Of a DNA stretch of 64,000 nt, positions 25,048-34,539 are shown one piece after another (position 1 is the first letter of the stretch; each line of letters begins with the position of its first letter). The position numbers and the translations under genes are program-made. The DNA lies in NCBI GenBank assembly GCA_041920565.1, contig JBHGXS010000090.1, forward strand, positions 62,001 to 126,000, written 5' to 3'. Source of the stretch: JAGHKQ01 sp041920565. Its GTDB lineage: Bacteria > Bacillota > Bacilli > Bacillales > Bacillaceae_G. Below the pieces are notes generated by a model. It was not told the DNA's origin, made no database searches, and saw only the letters and a program-made list of their open reading frames with translations.

Positions 25048-26958
25048 TTATTTCTCTAACTTGTAGTCATCGATTAAAACTTGTAAGCTGTCAACACTAG
25101 GGAGAGCATCCAATTGATTCAATACGATAGATTTATCATATACTACGCTAAATCGTGAAAGTTCATCTTTTTGCAGTTCAGCGGATTTAAAATTCAGCTT
25201 GCCTTGTGTAAAGATATCGAAAATATTTGTTGCTCCAGTCGTTGAGGTCAATATGCTGTTTTGTCTAATTGCATTAATAGTCAACGTGCCTTTTGCAAAA
25301 AGACCTCCTTGGATGCTCATATACGATCCAACACCGTATAAGTCTGCGGCACTATCAGTATAAAAATACGCTTGTAATGGTTTGACGTCGTTTGTTCCGC
25401 TATTTAATTCTTTAAATTCATTGATGCGTGTAATAACCAAATTTCCCTGGGATAAAAGAACGAGTTGGCTTGTTTTAAGACGTGTAATATTTACACTGAA
25501 AATGTTTGTTTTACCCATAACATACATAGTAGAATCAAACTGAATTTCATTTTCTTCATGGTTAAAGTCAAATTCGTTGCCATGGATGGTAACGTCGCCT
25601 AATACAATGATATTGCCTTGAATAGAGACAGGTGTGGGAGAAGTGCTGTATATTTCCAAGTCACCGTTTACGATAAGCCATTGGTCTTCGTTAAGAGATA
25701 GATTACTATTAATAATAAACTTTGAATTTCCGTTGACAACCGGATTCAAAATGCCTTCTAAGGCAGAAACAGAGTTTTCTAGATTTGTTGCAAGAAGAAC
25801 CTTCTTAGATGAGGCCGAAAAATCCCCGTTAATTTGGTCTGAATATGATAATAAATATACAGAGTGAGCAGTACTGTTATTGTAGGAACTAATGTTATTT
25901 TGATAACTTGCCCATCCGGTCTTAGTTAAAATTTCTTTTGCAATATTTGTCTCCTTCAATTTTTCTTTTGTAATCTCAAGGGTATTAGTTTTGTTTGGAA
26001 CGATTTCCAATTTATTTAGTTTGTCCGTTACTGTCTTAGGAAAATCAATGGAAACAAACTCTTTTGTTGCTTTTTTTATATTTGGGACATTTTCATCGTT
26101 GTCCCTGTTTTTAAAGAAAAAGTTAGATAACATTCCTTTTTGAGCAGAAGCCAACTTATCTTTATCAATAGATTCTTTTAAAATTCCTTTGTTTACTAGA
26201 TTCAGTCTGTCGCTAATAATCAAATCTCCTTCAACTAAAGGATACGGGGCTTCTACAGTACCATTAACAACATTATTCAGGGTTTGTGGCAGGGTGTACA
26301 TAAGCTCTGCAAGATTATTAATTGTCACAACTTTTCCGTATGCATTTCCAACAATATGAGAAGCGCCGTTTAATACAAGATTTTCTTCTGAGCCAACTGC
26401 ATACTGCAGAAAACTTGGTGTAGGAGAAATCGTTATATTTCTGGTAATGGTCTTCTTTATTTCAGGCTTATCTTTATTGGTATAATCTGTATAAATTAGT
26501 GAAATGGTGTAGTATCTAGTAAAAAAACGCTGTTTAAAATCATTTAAATTCATCACTTTTGTGGAAGCGCCGGCTTTTACTTTATCACTTAAAAGGTTTG
26601 TACGATCTTCAATGAGTACTGTTTTTTTTAAGTCTCCATCCGCATTGGTGTATTTTTTTTGCAGCTCCTGTTGAATTGTATTGAGAATTCCATCGTATCC
26701 TTGGGGTGAACTGGTGTTTTTTAAAAGTTGCGTTAAATTTTTCTTTTCAGTTAGCTTTATAATCTGCGATTGAAAATCGGCTATTATCCGATTCATCTCC
26801 CCAACCGAATCCTGCATCGCTAAAGCATCCAGTCTGCGAATCTCGGTGCGTTTAGTACCGTTAATACTGACTGAAAGGATAGTCAAACCGATTGTTACAA
26901 AAACCAAGCTCACTAGCAATACCATTACTAAAGAAGATCCACGTTCATTTCTTATCAT
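25048..26958 (-). CDS. PilX-like minor pilin/large pilus-associated protein
   Basis: A 636-residue protein with a prepilin-like N-terminus, NERGSSLVMVLLVSLVFVTIGLTILSVS, as in PilX/GspK-type minor pseudopilins. The processing site would be Gly-Ser rather than Gly-Phe/Leu, and the residue at mature position 5 (normally Glu) is not acidic, as in GspK/PilX relatives. The large ectodomain is rich in short beta segments (repeats like INSNLSLNEDQWLIVNGDLEIYS, IQGNIIVLGDVTIHGNEFDF) suggestive of a beta-helix. Last gene of the minus-strand minor pilin operon, 13 nt after the PilW-like gene. Unusually large for a minor pilin; might act as tip adhesin. Confidence 0.72.
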   Translation of the reverse strand: MIRNERGSSLVMVLLVSLVFVTIGLTILSVSINGTKRTEIRRLDALAMQDSVGEMNRIIADFQSQIIKLTEKKNLTQLLKNTSSPQGYDGILNTIQQELQKKYTNADGDLKKTVLIEDRTNLLSDKVKAGASTKVMNLNDFKQRFFTRYYTISLIYTDYTNKDKPEIKKTITRNITISPTPSFLQYAVGSEENLVLNGASHIVGNAYGKVVTINNLAELMYTLPQTLNNVVNGTVEAPYPLVEGDLIISDRLNLVNKGILKESIDKDKLASAQKGMLSNFFFKNRDNDENVPNIKKATKEFVSIDFPKTVTDKLNKLEIVPNKTNTLEITKEKLKETNIAKEILTKTGWASYQNNISSYNNSTAHSVYLLSYSDQINGDFSASSKKVLLATNLENSVSALEGILNPVVNGNSKFIINSNLSLNEDQWLIVNGDLEIYSTSPTPVSIQGNIIVLGDVTIHGNEFDFNHEENEIQFDSTMYVMGKTNIFSVNITRLKTSQLVLLSQGNLVITRINEFKELNSGTNDVKPLQAYFYTDSAADLYGVGSYMSIQGGLFAKGTLTINAIRQNSILTSTTGATNIFDIFTQGKLNFKSAELQKDELSRFSVVYDKSIVLNQLDALPSVDSLQVLIDDYKLEK

Positions 26959-26971
26959 TTTGCTCCCTCAT

Positions 26972-27598
26972 TTAAAATCCGATTTCACTTGTCACGGTCA
27001 TAGGTGGAATGGAACTGTTTTGTATTTCAAAAATAAAATGCAATTGAATGATTCCGCTTTGACAGGAAGATATTTTCTTAATCTCGTTTTCATTAGAAGA
27101 ATCGTACTCACTTACACGTTTTGTACATTCTAACCCGATGTTCGACCCTTCTTTTAGTTTAATGCTCTCATCGCTTTGAAAGGATATAGTGGAAGTATTG
27201 CCGCTTTCGTCCAATTTATCTAGTTTAACAGTCCCATTATCAATATATAACTTAGCGTCGTAATTATCTTCTTTTTGAGTATCTTTAAATTCGTAAACAA
27301 TATCATCGTTATTTACGGTTGCTGTTTTCCGATTACAAAATTGAATTGCTTTTGTTGTTTCGTTGTATTGAATATCATCATAATTCGCAGAGTACAACTC
27401 ATTCATCACCATAGCTGTTACATAGTCCGCTTCATCCCGCAATTTTGCCTCTGTGTTAATTTTTTCGTATGTTTTCATACCCATAACGAATACGCTCGTA
27501 ATCGAAATGAACATAATAGAGGAGATAGTGATGGTCACAAGAAGTTCCATCAGGGAAAGGCCGCGTTCATTTTTTATGGGCTTACCGAATCGATTCAT
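26972..27598 (-). CDS. PilW-like minor pilin (prepilin)
   Basis: About 208 residues with a type III signal: NERG followed by LSLMELLVTITISSIMFISITSVFVMG, Glu at mature position 5. PilD should cleave after Gly and methylate Leu. A cysteine pair may close a C-terminal loop. ATG 27598 is preferred because AGAAGGAAG lies 8 nt upstream; TTG 27604 is in frame. It overlaps the upstream PilV-like gene by 17 nt. Probably a minor pilin priming pilus assembly with its neighbours. Confidence 0.82.
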   Translation of the reverse strand: MNRFGKPIKNERGLSLMELLVTITISSIMFISITSVFVMGMKTYEKINTEAKLRDEADYVTAMVMNELYSANYDDIQYNETTKAIQFCNRKTATVNNDDIVYEFKDTQKEDNYDAKLYIDNGTVKLDKLDESGNTSTISFQSDESIKLKEGSNIGLECTKRVSEYDSSNENEIKKISSCQSGIIQLHFIFEIQNSSIPPMTVTSEIGF

Positions 27599-28250
27599 GA
27601 GCAATACTTCCTTCTAATAAAATTCCTTCCTGTTCATCATTCTCATTCAAGTCTACATAGACGATCGTGCGGATAATAAGATCACCTTCTGTTTCCAGAT
27701 TTCGGGATATAAAACCCTCGAGCGTTTTTGGAACAGTAGAGAAATTCGTGTTTTTATATGCAGTTTGAATATGTTGAAAAATTTTATCTGTGTCTGCTTT
27801 TGTAATGGAAGCAGGAACAATAAAGATTTGGATGTTTTTCTTATCGTACGTTTTTCCGTTTATGGTAGGTGAGATGATCTTTTGGCAGCTTATCGGATCG
27901 GTTACTAAAGGAGCAGAAGAAATATCTCTGTACTCCCCTAAATCATTTTTTACTCGAATGGTTTGAGGAGCGGAACAGTTAGTATTTGAGACATCGTGTT
28001 CAAACACAGCCAGTTCGTTTGTAATCTTTTTTTGTTCTATGAACCCTTGCAGCACTTCAAAATCCTGTTTCTCAAAATAATGGAGCGCACCACGCGCAAT
28101 GTTAATGGCAATGGTTTTTGATTGATTTGCCTTTGTGTATAGATACGCTTGGGGAAAAAATGACATGCATCCCAGTAAAACAATGGACAAAATGGTAACA
28201 GATACCATAAATTCAACGAGTGTAAGACCTTGCTCCGAAAATTTTTTCAT
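27582..28250 (-). CDS. PilV-like minor pilin (prepilin)
   Basis: A 222-residue prepilin: MKKFSEQG then LTLVEFMVSVTILSIVLLGCMSFFPQAY, the classical cleavage motif with Glu5. The ectodomain of about 180 residues contains two or three Cys. The ATG at 28250 places a normal short leader (8 residues) before the cleavage Gly; a 43-residue extension upstream would run into the divergent promoter region and is rejected. First gene of the minor pilin operon V-W-X, divergent from the main pilus operon. Confidence 0.82.
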   Translation of the reverse strand: MKKFSEQGLTLVEFMVSVTILSIVLLGCMSFFPQAYLYTKANQSKTIAINIARGALHYFEKQDFEVLQGFIEQKKITNELAVFEHDVSNTNCSAPQTIRVKNDLGEYRDISSAPLVTDPISCQKIISPTINGKTYDKKNIQIFIVPASITKADTDKIFQHIQTAYKNTNFSTVPKTLEGFISRNLETEGDLIIRTIVYVDLNENDEQEGILLEGSIAHESIR

Positions 28251-28348
28251 TTCTGCCGTTACCCTTCTTTTCTTTTTCACCACAGTATAATATATTGATA
28301 TAGTCGGAAAGTAATTTAATTCCAAAACAGTAAGGATGAGGTGGGAAA

Positions 28349-28807
28349 ATGGAATCGATTTTCCATAGCTTGATAGCAACGTTTCTAGTAATTTTTCTTC
28401 TGTTCATCATCAAAACAGGACTAAGCAAAATAGGTATTTTCGCCGCGGCAAGTCTATCCTTTCTGTTTGCGGAAGGAATTCTTCTTTCTCAAGCAATCTT
28501 TCCGTTATGGCAAGCGATTTTGCTTATGATTCTACTTGCGCTTTGCATAACGTACTTGGTGCAAAAACGTTTTGAACATGTATTATTTTCGAATAAGGAA
28601 ATTAATGATAAATATTCAAGTAAGTTCCAAAATTATTCTTCAACTCATTATGAATCTAAGGGCAAGGATGTGTCAAGCATTCTTCAGCCCGATCAATCAG
28701 AAGGAAACAATGACCAAAAACACGAGTTGAATGAAGCGGATTACTTCGAGCGATTTTTTCTAGAAGAACAAAAGGATGTCCGGGAAAAGGAAGGGGTACA
28801 TCAGTGA
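28349..28807 (+). CDS. Membrane protein at the head of the pilus operon, unknown
   Basis: A 152-residue protein with about three N-terminal membrane segments (residues 5-80) and a hydrophilic C-terminal tail rich in Ser, Asn, Glu and Gln (90-152). No family recognised. The ATG has GATGAGGTGGGAA upstream. It overlaps the next gene by 4 nt (GTGA) and stands first in the operon containing pilB-pilO, so a pilus-specific accessory role is plausible. The 98 nt between this gene and the divergent minor pilins must hold both promoters. Confidence 0.75.
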   Translation: MESIFHSLIATFLVIFLLFIIKTGLSKIGIFAAASLSFLFAEGILLSQAIFPLWQAILLMILLALCITYLVQKRFEHVLFSNKEINDKYSSKFQNYSSTHYESKGKDVSSILQPDQSEGNNDQKHELNEADYFERFFLEEQKDVREKEGVHQ

Positions 28808-30093
28808 ACGAAGCTCGACGATTAAAGTTGTTTTTCATTGTATGTCTTTGTACAGCATTTATATTTTCGTTTCAATTTTTCAGCCAAAAAGCGATGTTCA
28901 CTCTCTTTGATACGAATCAAGGGTATAAAGAAGGAACAACTATTGGTTCTGTAGATATAAGCGGACAAGTAAAAGAACAAGCCATTCTCGCTCTCCAGAA
29001 CAAAACAGAAGAATGGCTCGAGAAAAAACAAGTTGTATTGCAGTACAATACGGTTTCGTTTCCGGCAGACTTCTTTTCGTTTGATATAGAAGAGAGCGTA
29101 AAGGAGGTAAGAGACGGTGCATATAGTCCTGTAAAAGTACGCATTTCCGAAGATCGTCTGCTTTCACAAATTGAAAAGAACACGAACAGTGAGATTATAA
29201 GTTTGCTTGATACAGAGAAGCTGAAGCAAAAATTACAAGAAACGGCTTCTAGACTTTCAAGTGAACCGCAAACCCTTCAGCTTACGGATTTCATGAATAA
29301 GGAAGAAGCTGCACAAGTGTTGTCGCAATCATCCATTACTGGTGTATCAGCATATATGCAAGGTTTGTCCGAATGGGTCAAGCATAATGAAACATTGACA
29401 GTTCCGGCACAAGGAGAAGTGTCTGTTTTGGAGCTGGCAAAGAAGAAACATTTAGGTGTAACAGATGATACATTAAGCATCATCGGTTCGCTTATGTATA
29501 AGGCAGTGTTATCCACTAATTTTATCATTGCTGAACGAGAGATCGGCAGAGAGCTGCCGGAGTACATCAAAATGGGGATGGAAGCAAAGGTAATTCAAAA
29601 TAAGCAAGATTTTCGATTTGTCAATTCGAACCAATTTTCCTACACTTTGAAGTTTCAGCTTTTACATGATGGAATTTCGCTATACATAGAAGGTTATCCA
29701 TTTCTTTATGATTACAGTATAGATACAAAAACGGCCCTTCTTCCGGCTGGTACTATTGTGCAAAAGGAAGTGCCAGGGAAAAAGGATGATGCAGTTTTAA
29801 CTCCTCGAAACGGCCGTACAGGACAAGTTATGAAAGTGTACCGCATTGCTTCAAATGAAAACGGGGACGTTGTGAAGCGGGAAAAGCTGGCGGAAGATTA
29901 TTATTTACCGATAAATGCAGTAGAGACGAAAATTGCGGAGCAGGTTACTCAACAGACTGTACCGGAAACATCAGCATCTTCTGAAACGCAAACCGAACAA
30001 TCTTCATCTGCTGGGACGGAAACTAATCCATCTGCAGAAAACGAACAGCAAACCGCAACGGAAGATGTACAAACAAGCACAGCAACTGAGTAA
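28804..30093 (+). CDS. VanW-like membrane-anchored protein in the pilus operon
   Basis: A 429-residue protein with a single N-terminal membrane anchor (about 8-28), an extracytoplasmic region resembling the peptidoglycan-binding domain of YoaR/VanW proteins (about 45-200), and a VanW-like core (about 215-310). The core includes LSIIGSLMYKAVLSTNFIIAEREIGRELPEYIKMGMEAKV and FRFVNSNQFSYTLKFQ. The tail (360-429) is low-complexity Thr/Ser/Glu/Gln. Start is GTG, overlapping the upstream stop. VanW-like genes accompany some Firmicute type IV pilus loci; here it might help the pilus cross the thick wall. Confidence 0.75.
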   Translation: MNEARRLKLFFIVCLCTAFIFSFQFFSQKAMFTLFDTNQGYKEGTTIGSVDISGQVKEQAILALQNKTEEWLEKKQVVLQYNTVSFPADFFSFDIEESVKEVRDGAYSPVKVRISEDRLLSQIEKNTNSEIISLLDTEKLKQKLQETASRLSSEPQTLQLTDFMNKEEAAQVLSQSSITGVSAYMQGLSEWVKHNETLTVPAQGEVSVLELAKKKHLGVTDDTLSIIGSLMYKAVLSTNFIIAEREIGRELPEYIKMGMEAKVIQNKQDFRFVNSNQFSYTLKFQLLHDGISLYIEGYPFLYDYSIDTKTALLPAGTIVQKEVPGKKDDAVLTPRNGRTGQVMKVYRIASNENGDVVKREKLAEDYYLPINAVETKIAEQVTQQTVPETSASSETQTEQSSSAGTETNPSAENEQQTATEDVQTSTATE

Positions 30094-30107
30094 AGGGGAT
30101 AATAAAC

Positions 30108-31763
30108 ATGAAGCGACAAAAAAAGCGGCTCGGTGATTTGTTAGTACAAGAGGGACTTATAACAGAAGAGCAATTGCAAACCACGCTGCAAGAAAAAGCG
30201 CCGACGCAAAAGCTTGGAGATGCATTGCTTCATAGAGGGTATATTACCGAACAACAGCTTATTGAAGTGTTAGAGATGCAGCTTGGTATTCCGCATGTCA
30301 GTTTGTATCGATATCCGTTTGATGAAACATTATTCACTCTCATTCCAAAGGAATTTGCCAAACGAAACTGGGTTGTACCGTTGAAAAAGCAAGGCGATAA
30401 ATTGTTTGTCGCAATGGCAGACCCGATGGATTATTTTGTGATAAACGACTTGCGTATGGCAACCGGATTTCAAATTGAACCGTTGATTGCGATTAAAGAT
30501 GATATTATCCGGACGATTAACCGATATTACGATTTGCAGGAGACGTTTGAAGATTGGAATACGGAAATAGAGATCACCCCTCAAGAAGAAGTCATTCAAG
30601 AAGAAGATTCTCCTGCGGTCAAGCTTGTGAATCAAATCGTGCAATATGCCATTCAACAGAAGGCCAGCGACATTCATATCGATCCTCAGGAAACGAAGGT
30701 TATGATTCGGTATCGAATAGACGGAAAATTGCGGACGGAGCGCATGCTTCCAAAGCATATGCAAGGCATGATTACCGCCCGTTTAAAAATTATGGCGTCC
30801 ATGGATATTACGGAACAGCGTGTGCCGCAAGACGGACGTATTAAGTTCAGCCATGATTTTTATCAAGTGGACTTGCGTGTGTCTTCTTTGCCGACGATTT
30901 TTGGGGAAAAGCTTGTTATTCGGGTGCTTGACCTCGGAAATGCATTAAACGATGTCACAAAACTTGGGTTTCATCCGATCAATATGCAGCGCTTCTTAAA
31001 TTTAATTCAAAAGCCCCACGGCATTGTTTTAATTACGGGGCCGACCGGAAGCGGGAAGTCCTCTACGTTGTATGCCGCCTTAAATAAATTAAACAGCGAA
31101 GAGGTCAATATTATCACGATTGAAGATCCGGTCGAATATCAATTGGAAGGAATCAACCAAATTCAAGTGAATCCCAATACAGGAATGACATTTGCGACAG
31201 GACTTCGTTCTATTTTGCGCCAAGACCCGAACATCATCATGGTCGGGGAGATTCGCGATAAAGAAACGGCGGAAATCGCGATACGTGCTTCCTTAACGGG
31301 TCACTTAGTATTGAGTACGCTGCATACCAATGATTCCATCGCCACTGTAACTCGTCTAATTGATATGGGAATTGAGCCGTTCCTGCTTGCCTCTTCTTTA
31401 ACGGGAGTGGTTGCACAACGTCTTATTCGAAGAGTGTGCCGTGATTGCAAGGAAGAGCAGGAAGCGACAAAACGAGAAAAAGAGATTTTTGCAGAACGCG
31501 GTCTCACGATTGATAAGGTACAGCGCGGGCGAGGATGTCCGACGTGCAATATGACGGGATATAAGGGGCGAATTGCCATTCATGAACTGCTCGTCATCGA
31601 CGATGAGATGCGTCATCTTATGATGAACAGCGAAGATTTATCTCGTATACGAGACATTGCAATTCAAAATCAAATCATTTTCTTGCTCGATGATGGATTA
31701 ATGAAAGTGAAGCAAGGCTATACGACGACAGAAGAAGTATTGGGCGTCACAATGAATAAGTAA
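30108..31763 (+). CDS. pilB: Type IV pilus assembly ATPase PilB
   Basis: A 551-residue GspE/PilB hexameric ATPase driving pilin polymerisation. The N-terminus has two tandem 24-residue motifs, RLGDLLVQEGLITEEQLQ... and KLGDALLHRGYITEQQL..., resembling the MshEN c-di-GMP-binding fold. The ATPase core has Walker A GPTGSGKSSTLYA (about 306-318), Asp box, Walker B LRQDPNIIMVGEIRD and His box. Two CxxC pairs (CRDC and CPTC, about 440-480) form the zinc site typical of extension ATPases and absent from PilT. The ribosome binding site is AAAGGGG. It precedes pilT by 14 nt. Confidence 0.96.
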   Translation: MKRQKKRLGDLLVQEGLITEEQLQTTLQEKAPTQKLGDALLHRGYITEQQLIEVLEMQLGIPHVSLYRYPFDETLFTLIPKEFAKRNWVVPLKKQGDKLFVAMADPMDYFVINDLRMATGFQIEPLIAIKDDIIRTINRYYDLQETFEDWNTEIEITPQEEVIQEEDSPAVKLVNQIVQYAIQQKASDIHIDPQETKVMIRYRIDGKLRTERMLPKHMQGMITARLKIMASMDITEQRVPQDGRIKFSHDFYQVDLRVSSLPTIFGEKLVIRVLDLGNALNDVTKLGFHPINMQRFLNLIQKPHGIVLITGPTGSGKSSTLYAALNKLNSEEVNIITIEDPVEYQLEGINQIQVNPNTGMTFATGLRSILRQDPNIIMVGEIRDKETAEIAIRASLTGHLVLSTLHTNDSIATVTRLIDMGIEPFLLASSLTGVVAQRLIRRVCRDCKEEQEATKREKEIFAERGLTIDKVQRGRGCPTCNMTGYKGRIAIHELLVIDDEMRHLMMNSEDLSRIRDIAIQNQIIFLLDDGLMKVKQGYTTTEEVLGVTMNK

Positions 31764-31777
31764 AGGGGGAAACAAAG

Positions 31778-32818
31778 GTGAAAGAAAAGTTTGAACATCT
31801 GCTTCATATTGCTTGTCAAGTGAAGGCGTCAGACTTGCATTTAACGGCACTTTCGCCCCCTGTATGCCGCGTGCACGGAGAATTGAGGAAAATGAAGGGC
31901 GATCCTTTGACAAAACACGAGCTGGAGCAGCTGGCTGAAAGCATTACAACGAAAGAACAGTGGACTATGTTTCAGCAAAAAGGGGAGCTGGATTTTTCGT
32001 ATGAAATAGAAGGATTGTCGCGGTTTCGGATGAACTTGTTTCGGCAGCGCTCGAACATTTCGCTGGCAGTCCGCGTGATTTCCACCTCTATTCCGAGCTT
32101 GGATACGCTTTCGCTGCCGCCTGTATTAAAACAAATTGTGACGAAGCCGCAAGGGCTTGTATTAGTAACAGGACCGACAGGGAGCGGGAAATCTACAACA
32201 CTGGCATCCATGATTGATTACATTAACAAGACCATGCGAAAGCATATTATTACACTGGAAGACCCCATTGAATATGTGCATACGCATCAAAACTGCGTCA
32301 TTCAGCAGCGGGAAGTGGGACAAGATACTCTTACGTTTGCCGACGGTTTACGCGCTGCTCTCCGGCAAGACCCGGATATTGTGCTTGTCGGAGAAATGCG
32401 GGATTTAGAAACCATCAGTACGGCGATTACTGCAGCGGAAACGGGCCACTTAGTCTTTGGAACCCTTCATACGTCCAGTGCGCCGGCGACCATTGAACGG
32501 ATTATTGACGTATTTCCGGCAGAGCAGCAAGCCAAAATCCGCTTGCAGCTGGCGAGCGTTTTAGTAGCGGCAATTGCACAGCGATTGTTCCCGAGAGCGG
32601 ATGGAAAGGGACGAGTAGCAGCGACTGAAATTTTAATTAACAATTCCGCTGTAGCGAACTTAATTCGCAACGAAAAAATACACCAAATTCCGGGAATTAT
32701 GCAAACAAGCAAAGCGTTGGGAATGCATACGCTAGCATCTTCGATTGAGCAATATATTTCAGCCGGCATCATTTCCATGGATGCGGCAGCTCCTTATTTA
32801 CAAGAGAGGATCGATTGA
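31778..32818 (+). CDS. pilT: Type IV pilus retraction ATPase PilT
   Basis: A 346-residue ATPase. PilT-type PAS-like N-terminus, Walker A TGPTGSGKSTTLASM (about 130-143), ITLEDPIEYVH, Walker B LRQDPDIVLVGEMRDLETI and FGTLHTSSAPATIERIIDVF. The C-terminal region EKIHQIPGIMQTSKALGMHTL corresponds to the PilT-specific segment needed for retraction. No zinc-binding CxxC pairs. Its presence predicts retractile pili, hence twitching or DNA uptake. The pilC start codon lies 1 nt after its stop. Confidence 0.96.
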   Translation: MKEKFEHLLHIACQVKASDLHLTALSPPVCRVHGELRKMKGDPLTKHELEQLAESITTKEQWTMFQQKGELDFSYEIEGLSRFRMNLFRQRSNISLAVRVISTSIPSLDTLSLPPVLKQIVTKPQGLVLVTGPTGSGKSTTLASMIDYINKTMRKHIITLEDPIEYVHTHQNCVIQQREVGQDTLTFADGLRAALRQDPDIVLVGEMRDLETISTAITAAETGHLVFGTLHTSSAPATIERIIDVFPAEQQAKIRLQLASVLVAAIAQRLFPRADGKGRVAATEILINNSAVANLIRNEKIHQIPGIMQTSKALGMHTLASSIEQYISAGIISMDAAAPYLQERID

Positions 32819-32819
32819 C

Positions 32820-34025
32820 ATGCCTCAATTTCAATATACAGTACGTGACAAAACAGGGAAAAAACAGACGGGAAAAATGTTAGGTGTTTCCAAGCGCGAG
32901 GTGTACGAAAAGCTCCGCAAAAAGCAATTGCGGGTGTTGGAAGTAAATGAAGTGCCGGAAACATTATTGAATAAAGAAATTACAATTGGAAATCCGCTGA
33001 AGCTGAAAGATTTTGTTATTTATTTGCGTCAGTTTGCCACATTGATTAAAGCAGGCGTAACGATTGTTGATGCAACTCATATTTTAGCCAATCAAACAGA
33101 AAGCAAAATATTGCGCCGGACGTTACAAGCCATTGAAGATGATTTGCGGGCAGGACACCCTCTTTCATATGCTTATTATAATCATAAAAAACTATTTTCT
33201 ACCATGTTTATCAGCATGGTTCGCGCCGGTGAAACAACGGGACAGCTGGATGAAACGCTTGAGAGAATGGCAGATTACTATGAAAAGCAGCTTCGCACCC
33301 GTCAAAAGGTACAATCCGCGATGGCGTACCCGATTACGGTCGGAATTCTTGCGGTTTTTATCGTGGCGTTTTTGCTGATTCAAGTTGTACCAACGTTTGT
33401 AAAGATGTTTCAAGATATGAATCAGGAGCTGCCGGCCATTACAAAATTTGTGATCGGTTCGAGTGAATGGCTGCAAAAATACTGGTGGTTTCTAATCATT
33501 GTGATAATATCTATATATATTACATTTTTGTTAATAAAAAGAAATACTGGTGGAAAATACTATATTGATTATGCTATACTGAGATTGCCTTTAATAGGGA
33601 ATCTATTTCAGAAAAGTGTCATAGCGCGCATGACACGCACCTTTAGCTCTCTTGTCGGGAGCGCGGTTCCTATTTTACAGGCTATCACTATAGTAGAAGA
33701 TGTAGTAGATAACGAGGTTGTAGCCAAAGCATTGCGAGAATCCAAGGATTCATTGGAGAAAGGAAGGCCGTTATCCGAGCCCCTTAAACATCACTGGGTC
33801 TTTCCGCCGCTCGTTTCTTCCATGATTGCCATCGGAGAAGAAACAGGGGCACTTGATGGCATGCTTGCGAAAATTGCCGATTTTTACGAAGCAGAAGTAG
33901 AAAGCGTGGCCGACCGATTTAAAGCGCTGATCGAACCATTGATGATCGTGGTTTTGTCAGGCATTGTAGGCACCATTGTTTTAGCAATCATTGTTCCCTT
34001 ATTTAAGTTATACAATACACTCTAG
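32820..34025 (+). CDS. pilC: Type IV pilus inner membrane platform protein PilC
   Basis: A 401-residue GspF/PilC-family platform protein. N-terminal region PQFQYTVRDKTGKKQTGKMLG is followed by two homologous helical domains (about 60-185 and 265-390) and three membrane segments near 165-190, 220-240 and 375-395. Conserved blocks: LRQFATLIKAGVTIVDA, MVRAGETTGQLDETLERMADYYE and IAIGEETGALDGMLAKIADFYE. ATG 32820 sits right after the pilT stop with AGAGAGGA upstream; the longer frame lies inside pilT. Confidence 0.95.
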   Translation: MPQFQYTVRDKTGKKQTGKMLGVSKREVYEKLRKKQLRVLEVNEVPETLLNKEITIGNPLKLKDFVIYLRQFATLIKAGVTIVDATHILANQTESKILRRTLQAIEDDLRAGHPLSYAYYNHKKLFSTMFISMVRAGETTGQLDETLERMADYYEKQLRTRQKVQSAMAYPITVGILAVFIVAFLLIQVVPTFVKMFQDMNQELPAITKFVIGSSEWLQKYWWFLIIVIISIYITFLLIKRNTGGKYYIDYAILRLPLIGNLFQKSVIARMTRTFSSLVGSAVPILQAITIVEDVVDNEVVAKALRESKDSLEKGRPLSEPLKHHWVFPPLVSSMIAIGEETGALDGMLAKIADFYEAEVESVADRFKALIEPLMIVVLSGIVGTIVLAIIVPLFKLYNTL

Positions 34026-34052
34026 ATTAGATGGAGAAGGAGAACGAGAAGA

Positions 34053-34535
34053 ATGTTCAAAAAGTTCTTAAAAAATGAAAAGGGTTTGACGTTAATTGAA
34101 CTATTAGCGGTTATCGTGATTTTAGGTATCGTTGCGGCGATTGCGGTGCCTAGTGTTACAAGCATTATTCAAAAATCTAAAGTAGATGCAGTAAAAGCGG
34201 ATGCCATTCAAGTTTTAAATGCAGCTAAAACGTATGTGGCATCAAACGGCGTTCCTGAGGATGGATCACTTGGTAAAGATGATTTGAAGGATTATGTTAG
34301 TGATAATGCTATTTCTGAAGGAGATGCAAGTTTCACAGTAACAGTTACGGATGATGGAAAAACTTTTACTCTTACTGCTAATAATATAGAAGCAGGAAGT
34401 GCAAAGGTATCATTTACTAATGCAACCATTAAAATGATAGATGAAAGCGAAGACTATGAGGATCCAATTACAATTGGTTCAGCTTCACAATCAAATAATA
34501 ATGATGGTACTGGCACTAATAATAATGGCGAATAA
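34053..34535 (+). CDS. Type IV major pilin (PilA/ComGC-like)
   Basis: A 160-residue prepilin with short charged leader MFKKFLKNEKG and mature start LTLIELLAVIVILGIVAAIAVPSV, the canonical cleavage and N-methylation site with Glu5. The ectodomain (about 40-145) is small and beta-rich (FTVTVTDDGKTFTLTANN). The tail is Asn/Gly/Ser-rich. No cysteines are present, so the usual D-loop disulfide is lacking, as in many Gram-positive pilins. Position between pilC and pilD and the strong hairpin after it argue that this is the abundant structural subunit. Confidence 0.92.
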   Translation: MFKKFLKNEKGLTLIELLAVIVILGIVAAIAVPSVTSIIQKSKVDAVKADAIQVLNAAKTYVASNGVPEDGSLGKDDLKDYVSDNAISEGDASFTVTVTDDGKTFTLTANNIEAGSAKVSFTNATIKMIDESEDYEDPITIGSASQSNNNDGTGTNNNGE

Positions 34536-34539
34536 TGCT

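Noticed and set aside
28251..28379. N-terminal 43-residue extension of the PilV-like protein
   Set aside because: It would put the prepilin cleavage site about 50 residues from the N-terminus and overlap the divergent gene; the internal ATG gives a normal leader.
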